Assembly (NCBI RefSeq): GCF_022605725.1 | Contig: NC_065550.1 | Coordinates: 7,812,001 to 7,876,000 of the forward strand | DNA length: 64,000 bases | Reading direction: 5' to 3' | Origin: Anthonomus grandis grandis | Taxonomy: Eukaryota > Arthropoda > Insecta > Coleoptera > Curculionidae | Part shown: one piece after another, positions 1 to 10,530 of the stretch | How positions within the stretch are numbered: position 1 is the stretch's first letter | Layout of the letters: each line of letters starts with the position of its first letter | The notes under the pieces: generated by a model | Databases searched by the model: none | Seen by the model: only the letters and a program-made list of their open reading frames with translations | Told to the model about the DNA's origin: nothing | Translations under genes and position numbers: made by a program

Positions 1-147
1 ACGTGACGTCAGCCTCGCATAATCGGCCATAAGAAACTGAGGCGGGTGCAGATCAATTAGTTTGATATTCACCTGTTGTTTTTCGCGGTGTCGGGCGTTT
101 ATTTGTGGTTAGTTTGGGATTTTTCGGATTTTGGATATTAGTTAGTA

Positions 148-597
148 GTGTGTTGGATTTTAACATTTCCTTCGGACGCTTTTCAAAATTTACTGGAATT
201 TTATGGCACAAAGTTCACAAAACAACAAAGACTAAAACATGAACTTTGCCTTCTGTATGCCGATGAAAATTATAAAAATGTGAATTTGCAAGAACTAATA
301 ATAAAATTAAAACCAAATAAAGACATTTTTACAGAAGCTTATAATTTATTTTGTCTAATTCTCACCATTCCATCGACAAGCGTGTCCGTAGAAAGGAGTT
401 TTTCATGTTTAAAAAGGCTAAAAACATTCACAAGAAATACTATTTCACAACAAAGACTTTTCAGTTTGGCTATTATTTCACTACATAAAGAACTATTAAA
501 AGAACTTATGCAAATGCAACATCCGTTTTACAAGTATATTATTAACGGATTCGCTTCCCTAAAGGACCGAAGGATCGACTTGATTTATAAAAACTAG
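148..597 (+). pseudogene. hAT transposase C-terminal fragment (hATC dimerisation domain)
   Basis: An open frame of about 149 codons without a natural ATG contains PSTSVSVERSFSCLKRLKTF followed by TRNTISQQRLFSLAIISLH. This is the hATC dimerisation signature (ER-x-FS, then R-L near the end). It is only the C-terminal part: the BED finger and RNase-H-like core are absent or lie left of the window. The frame ends at 597, just before a LINE remnant. It is a dead fragment. Confidence 0.8.
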
Positions 598-1778
598 GTA
601 AGTCAGCTCTAACTATAATACTGTTTTCTGGGCCATGCAGATCTTCACCTACTTTTTTTTCCACGAGCCGCCACTGTATGGAAGGTTGCCAAAATATCAC
701 CCATATTAAAAAAGGGGAATCCTGACCAGGTAGCCAACTACAGGCCAATCTCAATCCTCTGTAATTTCTCGAAAATATTTTAAATTATATTAAATCTGTC
801 TTTGTTCGGTCATATCAATGGTCTTATTTCCATTGATCAGCATGGTTTTTTCGGAGGTTGATTTTGTATTACTAATTTGTCTTGCCTTCCCAGTCATATT
901 TGTGAATCTATTGATGCCCAGTCTCAGGTTGACGTTATACGAGGTGGGATCAAAAAATAAGGAGAATTTTTATTTTTTGCAAAAATATTTATTTACTCAT
1001 CAATTTCTATTTTGCCTCCTTCAAAGTAATCCCCCTGGGATATAATACACTTGTGCCAATGCTTTTCCCAATCCTCAACGCATTTCAAAAATCATTTTTT
1101 TGTGATCTTGACAGCTCCTACTTCGATGCCGTCTTTATCTCCTCAATCGTTGTAAAATGCCGTCCTTTCATGGGCATCTTCAGTTTTGGGAACAAGAAGA
1201 AGTCACAGAGGGGCGGGTCTGTGGAATACGTTGTCTGCCGCATCATTAGCGTGTTGGTTTTCGGAAAAAAATCGCGCACAAGCAACGAAGTGTGAGCAGT
1301 GAAGTGTTATCATGGTGCCAAATCCAATTTTTGTTCTTTCACAATTCCGGGCGTTACTAACGGATTGCTTCGCGTAAATTGCGCATAACTTGCAGATAAT
1401 ACTCCTTATTGGCCGTTTTACCCTGTGGCAAGAATATACGTCCCTGTAATTAAAAAAAATTTACGTAAAACCTTCACATTTGATCGAACTTGGCGTGTTT
1501 TTTTTTAGTCTTGGTGATACCAATAACCGTATACCCATGTCTCATCATCTTTTGAGTAAGTCTGGATCGTCGTTGACGTCATGCAATAATTATTTAGCGA
1601 TGCTCATGCGACGGTTCTTTTGGTCGAAATTGAGCAATTTGAACAATTGACAAACTTGGCTGACATGTCTCATGGCTAAGACACGCGTAAAATTGCTTGG
1701 CACGAACCAAACGAGATGCCGATATCATCAGCAATTTCTCTATTGGTAATTCGACGATTCCCCAACACTATTTTCTTC

Positions 1779-2309
1779 GTTTGGATTATTGTTGGGTTTA
1801 GGGATCAATAAAATACAAGTCCAAGCCTATTTAAATTTGCCGACATTTCACAAACTATATTTGCATACTCAGGGCGCCAAAAAAACAATAATAATAATTA
1901 AGATAACAGAAAAAAAAAAGTGTCTGTATAGTTAAAACATAATTATAATTAAAATTTAAATAAATAAAACATGATTTTCCTAATTTTGATACAACCATCG
2001 GTAGACACACCTATGATACAAACGAGAGAAAAAAGGGGACGAATATTACAACAATGAGAAAAAAAATACTTACAATAGAATATGTTGGACTTGAAAAATG
2101 AAAAATAATAAAAATTAATATTTATACAGAAAACTTTTTTTAGGTACGTAACATTAGACAATACGAGGATATATACAATACTCTCAATACTTAAAATATA
2201 ATTTATCACAGTAAAATAATTCAGTTCAGTAGATAATTGCTTTTTTTAATAATATGGTGTTATTTAACCTGCATAGAGGAGTTTTCGCAACGTCGATATT
2301 TGTTATGGT
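1779..2309 (+). repeat. PLE 1 inverted pseudo-LTR, left arm
   Basis: This stretch is the reverse complement of about 6270-6890 with scattered changes. The shared landmarks are the GATCAATAAAAT block near 1,803, the TTTTGATACAACC block near 1,985, and GCATAGAGGAGTT at about 2,271. Similarity stops near 2,309. Confidence 0.85.
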
Positions 2310-2510
2310 TGGTTAGTATTTGTTATATTTTTTTATGTGAATCATTTCTGAAATACTTCTTTTTTGGAAGTTCGATTGTTGGTCGAGAACGGATACACTT
2401 TCAAAGTCAAAGCTACGTCCTGTTTCTTGTCTGTTTTGTACCAAAGCAGTTGGATTTGTTTTTGATTGAAAGTTTTTTTTGTCATTTTTGTGTTCTATGT
2501 CTTTTAAGTA

Positions 2511-3291
2511 TCACGAGGTTTGTCCTATGTAGTATTTATCATATTCATCACATGGAATCCGATAAATTATATTTGATTGTAAGGAGTTTTCTGTTTTTGC
2601 TTTTAAATTTGAGAAATACTTAGTTTTCATGGTGTTGCAACATTTTAGTATTACTGTTATTTGTTTGTTATTAAAAGATGGATAATTCTCGATCGTCATT
2701 TTTAGTTTTTCTGTTAGTCCTTGTACGTAATTTACAAAATATTTTCTCTCCTTTGTCGCTGGTTGTCGTGTACTGTTTACGCCGTTACGTTTGTAGAGTA
2801 TTTTTTTTATTAGTGAGAGTGGGTAATTGTTGTCTAAAAGCATTTTCGTAATGTATTCTAAATTTGAATTGTGAAAGTATTCAGACGCTAGTGCAAGAGA
2901 TCTGTATTTTAAATTCTTAATTATATTGATTTTATCCTTTAAGTTTAAAGGATAAAGCTTTGAAAATGTAGGCTTATGATACCAGTTAGTTTCCAGAGTT
3001 CCATTTTCTTTTCTAATGATTAAAACATCAAGAAATGATACCTGATTATTTTATATATATATTCTCCTTTTCAAAAATAAACTGAAGTTTTGGATGATAG
3101 CCGTTGAATAGAGTTAGATTAGTTAAATGTATGTTTCTTGGAACAACAGTCATAATATCGTCAAAAATCTTTTATAAAATGGAATTTGAAATGGCAATCT
3201 ATTAAGTAAAGTATTTGGTAAATCTTGCATAACAAGATCTGCGCATACTGGTGACAAGCAATTCCCCATTCCAAGTCCAAAAGTTTGCATA
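2511..3291 (-). pseudogene. PLE 1 coding remnant: RT end and GIY-YIG start
   Basis: On the minus strand from 3,291 downward it reads QTFGLGMGNCLSPVCADLVM, an RT palm block characteristic of Penelope-like elements, then LTLFNGYHPKLQFIF with a frameshift. After a linker comes the endonuclease entry SNIIYRIPCDEYDKYYIGQT, whose GIY-YIG motif reads IIY..YYIG. The endonuclease stops right after this motif, so its catalytic Arg and Glu are missing. The piece upstream of 3,291 continues at 5,935 (FQYNDTFY), interrupted by the DNA transposon. Comparison with PLE 2 (FNNIYYKQIYGLGMGNC) supports the join. Confidence 0.78.
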
Positions 3292-5934
3292 TACAGGGTG
3301 TCCGGAAGCTAAATTCAATCCTTTAAGGGGGTGATAGCTGACTTAATTTCAAACATTTTAAGCTAAATATGTGTAGGTCGAAATATTTTATGGCAATTTT
3401 TGCATTTTTCTCAAAAAATACCAAAATTTCACACTTAAACGGTAATAGAGCGCAAGCTAAAATTAGTATCGGAGTTTCAAAGTTTATTTTGTTTTGTCTA
3501 ATGTGTGTTAATAAAAATACGATCAATTTCAAGCTTCTGTGTAGACTTATTAGAAAAAATAGAGATATTGAAATGTAAAAAATAAATATGGAGTTAAAAT
3601 AAAAATGCTTTATTTTATATTTAAATAATTGTTATGAAAATGCTTTCGTCGTTCAAACCTCTCTAAAAATATGCCTAGCTTCTGCCCTTTATTTTAAGAT
3701 ATCACTCATGCCAATGCTTGGCCAATTCTCAGAATTATGGCCTCTTTTGTGCGGCAGGTCATGTAAACAAAACTTACTGGATTGGTTTTCTATTATGGGA
3801 CAGTTCAGGTAAATATTCAGGTAAATAAAAAGTAATAAAAACAAAATTAAGCAGAGGTCCCTAATAGTAGATACTGTAGGGTAAGGGGTACCTAGTAGGT
3901 ACTTTGGGGTGGGGGTTACAAGTTAGGTACTCGCTTAATAAATAAAAACGTGTGATTTTAGCCTCTTGTTTAGTTTCACTCTCGCCTCTAATTTTGTAAG
4001 ATTATCAACTTCGTACTGACTGCATCCACTGTTTTTTAAATAAAGTTTCTGCCCGTTTAATTAAACAGTATTGTAAAATGGAATTTTTCAATACTTTTTA
4101 AATTCGTATTCGTATATTCGTATATTATGTAAACAAATTAGTAGTTTGCTAATAATGTTTTTGTAAACAACTGCTTTTTTTACCGACTTTGTATACAAGT
4201 GAATGTATATATATTTTATAGATTTTAAGGAAATGTGACCTCAAACAATTTATAAAATTGTTAAGTTTTTTGTATGTTTTGTTGTATTTTTTATTTTTAT
4301 ATATTTGTATTTTTTGTTTTGTCTTAGTATATATTTTGTTTGTATGATTTATTTAAATAATAGCTTTGTCGACAAAATTTTAAATTTTATGATAATAAAG
4401 CATTGATTGATTACCAACCAAGGGTACGCTGACATTATCTTCACATATGGACGCGCTAACAGTAATAGAGCTTTGGCACGACGCTTGTACGGAACGTTAT
4501 CCAGATCGGAGGTTACCAAACTTCAGGTTGTTTCAAAACACCTTTCGCCGTCTTACTGAAGTTGGCATTGGGAATAATCCGGCACGTGGAGTCGACCCTG
4601 GCCATAATATGTAGAGATTGAGGAGCAAATACTGGAAGCTTTTACCGCAGACCCTACTGCAAGCGTCAGAAAAGTAGCTGAAAACCTTGGCCTTTCTAGA
4701 TGGAAGGTGTGGACGACCATGAAGAAAAATGGACAGTATCCCTTTCATGATACGGGGGCTTACAAGAAAAAGACCCTGCAAGACAAATTCAGTTCTGCCG
4801 CTTTTTATTAAACGTGGACATCGAGGACCCGCTATTCTTAAGAAGTATCTTGTGGACAGACGAGTCCAATTTTTCCAGGGAGGGTATTACCAACTTCCAC
4901 AACCTCCACGAATGGGCTGCCAAAGATGCAAATCCGCACTGGAAAAAACAAAAATCATTTCAGAACAGATTTTCGGTCAATGTGTGGGCCGGAGTAATAG
5001 GCAGAACTATTATTGGGTATTTTCTACCAGAGAATTGAATTAGATTTTCTACAAAATGATATCCCCGTTCTTCTAGACGAAGCTGGATTATTACAACGAG
5101 AAAGACCAATAATCTTTCAGCAAGATGGTTGTCCAGCGCATTGGTCCTTGGCTGTCAGGAATTACTTAGACGACTGTTTTCCGGACGGTTGGATCGGTAG
5201 AGGCGGAACCTTTCCTTGGCCTCCTCGATCGCCTGACCTAACTCCGTTGGATTTTTTCATATGGGGCCGGGCAAAGGAGCTTGTATACACCACCGAAATA
5301 AGAACAAGAGAAAAGTTGATTCGCAAAATAAATGATTTGACTGGATGAAAGAAGATATGACCATAAGAGTAACCACCACCGAAGTAACAAAAAGGGCTCG
5401 TGCCTGTATTAGAAATAATTGATTGCATTTTGAACATGAACAATAAATAGTTAAAACAAAATTGTGTTTTATTGAACATTCAACCCTAAAATAACCCCAC
5501 AATCGGGGCTCTAATGCTTAATAGGCGTATGAGAGGTCTCAGTCTAATAATTTTTGTTTACATGATCTGCCGCACAAAAGAGGCCATAATTCTGAGAATT
5601 GGCCAGGCATCGGCATGAGTGATATCTAAAAATAAAGGGCGTTTCAATGTCTCTATTTTTTCTATAAGTTTACACAGAAGCTTGGAATTGATCGTATTTT
5701 TATTAATACACATTAGACAAAACAAAATAAACTTTCAAACTTCGATACTAATTGTAACTTGCGCTCTATTACCGTTTAAGTGTGAAATTTTGGTATTTTT
5801 TGAGAAAAATGCAAAAATTACCATAAAACATTTATAAACAAATTTCGACCTACACATATTTAGCTTAAAATGTTTGAAATTAAGTCGGCTATCACCCCCT
5901 TAAAGGATTGCATCTAGCTTCCGGACACCCTGTA
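3292..5934 (+). mobile_element. Tc1/mariner/IS630-type transposon with long inverted repeats, inside PLE 1
   Basis: Both ends carry TACAGGGTGTCCGGAAGCTA-type repeats flanked by TA (3292-3293 and 5933-5934). The inverted repeats are unusually long: roughly 3,292-3,785 against 5,545-5,934, with an extra 110-120 bp in the left copy. A degenerate transposase lies between them. Removing the element rejoins the PLE RT sequence with one TA. The region 3,790-4,430 between the left repeat and the transposase includes AATAAAGCATTGATTGATT, which resembles a LINE 3' end and may be yet another insertion. Confidence 0.83.
4447..5427 (+). pseudogene. DDE transposase of the 3.3-5.9 kb element, several frameshifts
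   Basis: It starts MDALTVIELWHDACTERYPD (helix-turn-helix, DUF4817-like in insect transposases) and continues through TASVRKVAENLGLSRWKVWT. The catalytic block is ILWTDESNFSREG (first Asp), then FQQDGCPAHW (second Asp) and PPRSPDLTPLDFFIWG (third acidic position, Asp). A stop at the NPARGVDPGHNM end and later frameshifts break it into three frames. The same family occurs at 24.8-25.8 kb and as a C-terminal scrap at 35.0 kb. Confidence 0.8.
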
Positions 5935-6269
5935 AAAAGTGTCGTTATACTGAAAGTAATTGTTTTCAAATGTAAAATTAAGGAGATCTAAAAAACATTT
6001 ATTTTTTCTTGAATCATAATCCATTTTTTAATAATTAATGCTGTTAACAAGATCAGTAAGAATATTCGAAAAAAGAAAAATAACGTCTAGAAAGATAACT
6101 TCATAGCCTTTAGGTATAAGAAAATTTTTAATATCATGTACGAAATCAAAAGAATTTCGAACATATCGTTCATTTTTGATAAACATTTAACTCAGAATAT
6201 TACTAAGGAATTTGGTTAAGTTGTAAAGTGGAGACCGATAGAGACCGCCTTAATTCTGCCTGTTTTAAT

Positions 6270-6890
6270 ATAATAGACCAACTATAACAAATATCGACGT
6301 TGCAAGAACTCCTCTATGCAGCTTAAATAACACCAAATTATTAAAAAAAAAAAAACAACATAAACAACAACTATCAACTGATAAGAAGTGTGTTAATATA
6401 TAATGCACTGTTTACGCATGAAAGAACTGAATTATTTTACTGTGATAAATTATATTTTAAGTACTGTTTACACATAAAAGAACTGAATTATTTTACTATG
6501 ATAAATTATATTTTAAGTATTGAGAGTATTGTATATATCCTTGTATTCTCTAATGTCACATACCTACAAAAAGTGTATAAATGTTAATTTTTATTAGTTT
6601 TTTTACTTTAAGTCCAACATATTGAATTGTAATTTTTTTTTTCATTGTTGTAATATTCTTCCCTTTTTTTTCTTCTCTCGTTAATATCATAGGTGTGTCT
6701 AACGTTGGTTGTATCAAAATTAGGAAAATTAGGTTTTATTTATTATTATTTTTATTATAATTAAGTTTTAACTGTACAAGAACTTTTTTTTCTTTTATCT
6801 TAATTATTATTATTGTCCAAACGTCGGCAAATTTAAATGTGATTGGACTTTTATTTTATTGATCTCTAAATCCAACAATAATCCAAACGA
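6270..6890 (+). repeat. PLE 1 inverted pseudo-LTR, right arm
   Basis: Inverted partner of 1779-2309. It holds a partial internal duplication near 6,405-6,520, where a block starting ACTGTTTAC and running through GAACTGAATTATTTTACT to AAATTATATTTTAAGTA occurs twice about 60 bp apart. Confidence 0.82.
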
Positions 6891-8727
6891 TATAATCTTA
6901 TTTGAATAATTAAATTATAAAAAAATACTATTTTCTTCACTTCTTCAACGTTTTCATCAGTTGTTGACGTGCTGGAGCGTCCAGAGCGATGTTCGTCATT
7001 AGTGTCCTTTCGACCTTCTTGGAACAATTTATACCATTTGTAAACATTTGGTTGGCTTAAATTAGATTCACCGTATGTCACTTTTAAAATTTAATGCAAA
7101 ACTCTTTGATTCATGTTGTGCGACTGAAGAAAATCGTAATAATCGTAAAATCTCTTACAAACATACACATACTCGCAAACGCATACTCTACAGCTAAAAT
7201 TTCGGACATATACTTGTCTTGTGTACCAACATAACCAAATAAAATAGCCCGCTAAATTTGAAAATTCACCTTACTTACTTTTTGATCACACCACGTTTTC
7301 AAAAGGCTTTTGACAGGATTTATTAGTATAATTTGTTGAATAAATTAATTCTATGACTTTTCATCCAGGCTTATTAATTTATTTCATTCGTACCTACCTG
7401 GTAGATCTCGGTTTGTGGAGTTTGAGGGTTTTAGATCCAAATTCTTTAATGCTACCTCGGGTGTATCGTAAGGTTCAAATCTGGGTCCGTTGTTATTTAT
7501 TTTGTTTATCAACGATTTAGTCAGGTCACTGCCATAGACAGTATTAATGACTGCTTATTTCTTCAGAATTGTCTGGATTTCTTGAAGGTGGGCTTATAAC
7601 AGGCTGGGGCTTAATATGGCGAAGTGTAGTGTGGTCAGTTCAGTCAAGACCACATCACTTACAACTACTCAATCAACAATACGATTTTGAGTAGGCTTAG
7701 TTAGATTACTGATCTTGGTATCACCTTCGATTTGGAATTTATGTACTATATTTTTACCATATTTTAATAATGTTGTGGAGTTTGCCATGAAGAAAATTGG
7801 GTTTATAGTTATGAGTTTATAGATCAGAGCTTTACTGTGGAGTTTACGTTTAAACTGCTTTTTCAGGTCAAAATTGAAATATGGCTGCATCGCATGGAAT
7901 CAAATTTACTAGTGCCACATTAATTTGATTGAGTCTGTTCAACGCAGGTTTGCTTAGTACTTAGCCTTTAAATTTGATGGTGTATATCCTATAAGGAGTG
8001 TTGACCACTGCCAACTATTGGTCCGCTTTAATCTATATCTCTACATCTTTTGCGTCTGAGAAGAAATATCTTTTTTTTGTTTTTAGTTAGGTTAATTAAT
8101 GGTTTAATGGACAATTCTGTTGTTCTCTCTTATATTTTCTTCTTGGTACCTAGGCTTAATTCTAGATATCCACAAAGCTTCTTCTTACCAAGGCCTCACT
8201 CCAATATGTTGTTAAAATCATCTTTATATGTAGTGTGCGAAATATTTATACAAGTTCCTCATTTGTGCGACATATTTTTCTCCAATAAATCTGATTGTTG
8301 GTGGTATAATCGACATATATTAGCGCGACTTTGATTAAGGCTTATTGCGGTTGGTTGTGTTTAGGCCTTAAATTATTTATTATTGTTAAATTTTTTTTAT
8401 ATTATTAGATTTATATATTATTGTTGGGATTTTTTCTTTTGTTTTATTGTTTCAGCTAACATATAAAGAATGTAAAATTTCCTATTATTAGGCAAGTTGC
8501 CTGTTGGAAATAAAGGCTTAAATAAAATAAAATAAATAAATAAAATGTATGTGCCTTTTTGTAACTAGAAGGCTTACCAGCCGATTGATCTAGCCGGCTT
8601 TAAAAGGGTAACCACACAGGGTTAGCATCATACTTTAATACAGAAGGGAGGAACGAACAGCACATTTTCCAAAAAACAACATCGATACCCTTTTAAAAAC
8701 AATAGTATATTCATTTTTCATACTTAC

Positions 8728-8945
8728 TTCTGGCAACAAAGGCACTTCTCCAATAATACTGCTCGCAGCTTTCCTTGCTCTCCTTTACCTCTTTTTGAGT
8801 CACGAACGGAGTATAACTTAAATCTATATTAAAACCAGCTTGGATCAGTTCCTGATTAGTCATCCAGTCTGGAATATAATCTACAGGGTACCAAGATATC
8901 CATTCAAAAAGCCCTGGTTCTATTTTTATTGCCAGTTCATCTCTC
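8728..8945 (-). CDS. UBASH3: UBASH3 exon: phosphatase, last exon in the window
   Basis: It encodes RDELAIKIEPGLFEWISWYP, in which EPGLFEW holds a conserved catalytic-site Glu. It continues with VDYIPDWMTNQELIQAGFN and ends in YYWRSAFVAR before GTAAGT. It matches the vertebrate segment ending in RSFQVTKEI. The next family block (ILIVAHAS, with the last catalytic His) is not found in 1-8,700 on the minus strand, so the gene probably continues left of this window. Confidence 0.93.
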
Positions 8946-10493
8946 CTAATAGGATTATAGATAATAGAATTACGAATGAAAATTTAAGTGAAGTTATAAA
9001 AATGCATACTTTCGTAGGGCTTTTAAAACAGAGTCACATGTTTGAATACATCTGTAACTAGGAGAACAATACACTTGGTCAATAATAATATTTTTATCCC
9101 TCAAAGCTTCTCCCACTAGTCCGGCGTCAAACAGCCCTATGTTGGTCAAAGGACAGTCTTTTAAATAAGAAGTAGCGCCACCTAAAAAGGTAAAATATTT
9201 TGTTAATTGCCTTTATAATATCAGATAGTAAAATTGATATAATTTGATAATATATCCAGATATAGATAACTGATGCTTAATTTTACTAAACAGTAACCAA
9301 TTTAGAAATATTTTAATTTTTTTTAAATACATTTAATTAGTCGCATTTAAAAGAGAATCGTTTCCTTGGATGTTAACAAATAGTTCAATAAATTTTTTTT
9401 AAATTTTAACATATTTATATATATTTTATTTTTTGGTACAAGATTTGTTATGATAGTAAAGCATATTTTACCTCGGCTTAAACGATTTTCTTCGTCAAGT
9501 TTTTTTATTTATCTATTTATTTATTTATTGTTTTACCAAACGAATTAATTATACTATTTATATCTCTTAGCATAGTACAATACTGATTACTGTTTAGGCC
9601 CTAACCTAAGTAAAAATACTGTTTACTTGATAAATCTTGCTTTCAACTGCTTCCTCCACTAAATAACCATAATACAGGGTGTCTCAAAAGTAATGGGACA
9701 TAGAACAACAGTAGTTTTCTTACGTCAAAATCATGTGATTGAGGTCAACTTGCCTTATCCTAACTTTAATAGTAACTGAAATACCGGGTGTCAAAGTATT
9801 AATTGACTTATCGTTTTTTTCTTCTAGGCCCTGAACCAAATGACATACTGACATGAAATTTAGAACATACGAGTCTTTTAAAAAGAAAATGTCATATACA
9901 GTTGTCGTGTTTTCGGTAGAGGGCGCTCGTTGCGTTAGTTTTTACTTTTTTACATCCCCTAACTTTTTTGCAGCTCCGTATATTGGTTTAGTAACAAATT
10001 AATTTCTTACACAATATTAAATAAAAAACAACCATTTTTGACATAATCACCATTTTTCAAAAAGTTTTTGAAAACAATATACACTAATATATATTGATAC
10101 CGAAGTGGGCAAATAATACAGAAGTAAGCAAATAGTTTCAAAACAATAAGCAGCCTGGTATGACATGATCTATTTACTAGATACTAGGGACCTTAACATT
10201 GAAAAATTGGAAGGAAAGAAAAAAAGAAACTATAGACATCTTAATGCCGTGGTGCCAAGGCTTATGTGGCCACGAAGATGAAGATTTTGTCGAAGATGAA
10301 GATGTTTGTCGCATGGCATTGGAAGTAGTTTTTGTTATTTTAAACGTTTTTATAAGATCTTTTTTATCTATTTGGATACGATAAATTATTTATTTCTGAT
10401 GAAATTTCAATATTTTTACGCTATATTCACTGAGGTAGTTCAATGTCCTATTATAAAGTATAAATTCCAGGCAGGAAATGTATTAAATTTGTG

Positions 10494-10530
<37 letters not shown>

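Larger units (their letters stand above)
1779..6926 (-). mobile_element. Penelope-like element 1 (minus), inside mariner, split by a DNA transposon
   Basis: It is bounded by a perfect 12-bp duplication ACTATTTTCTTC (1767-1778 and 6927-6938) that belongs to the mariner coding sequence. Arms 1779-about 2309 and about 6270-6890 are inverted copies of each other (pseudo-LTRs). A 36-nt AT-rich tail (6891-6926) lies outside the right arm, on the ORF 5' side. Between the arms are a truncated PLE reverse transcriptase (TFGLGMGNCLSPVCADLV) and the start of a GIY-YIG endonuclease (NIIYRIPCDEYDKYYIGQTS). It is non-functional. Inverted pseudo-LTRs, a short tail and duplications of 8-15 bp are known PLE traits. 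Confidence 0.85.
940..7295 (-). mobile_element. mariner element (minus strand), split by a PLE
   Basis: Terminal repeats match: CGAGGTGGGATCAAAAAATA at 940 and, on the minus strand at 7,295, CGTGGTGTGATCAAAAAGTA. It lies after a TA at 938-939; the right-hand TA is lost. The left half (about 1,040-1,766) encodes the end of the transposase: KFSLFFDPTS near the C-terminus and GNRRITNREIADDIGISFGS further in. The right half (6,939-7,200) encodes the N-terminal helix-turn-helix: YGESNLSQPNVYKWYKLFQ then RSGRSSTSTTDENVEEVKK. The two halves meet exactly at KKIV once the PLE is removed. It is a pseudogene with several stops. Confidence 0.85.
640..8545 (+). mobile_element. LINE remnant, outermost layer of a four-level nest
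   Basis: Two pieces of one non-LTR retrotransposon flank a mariner. The left piece (about 640-939) reads WKVAKISPILKKGNPDQVAN and NYRPISILCNFSKI, typical of reverse-transcriptase block 1-2, then DQHGFF. The right piece (7,296-8,545) starts FQKAFDRI and has a decayed GSNLGPLLFILFINDL block. It ends in a TAAA/AAATAA-rich tail near 8,510-8,545, as LINE 3' ends do. Joining the pieces at 939/7,296 restores the usual VDVIY..FQKAFD order with a few codons lost. It carries many stops and frameshifts and is inactive. Confidence 0.78.

Noticed and set aside
2237..2623. Plus-strand 128-codon, membrane-like frame
   Set aside because: It is antisense to the PLE 1 arm and GIY-YIG remnant; its Phe/Leu content reflects T-rich DNA, not a membrane protein.
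5162..5502. Minus-strand ORFs of 105 and 81 codons
   Set aside because: Antisense to the DDE transposase at 4.4-5.4 kb and its right repeat.
938..7297. Complete TA duplication around the mariner
   Set aside because: Only the left TA is present; the right junction has lost it with a few LINE codons.
10199..10494. Short ORFs at 10.2-10.5 kb
   Set aside because: Low complexity, no conserved motif, next to an AT microsatellite.
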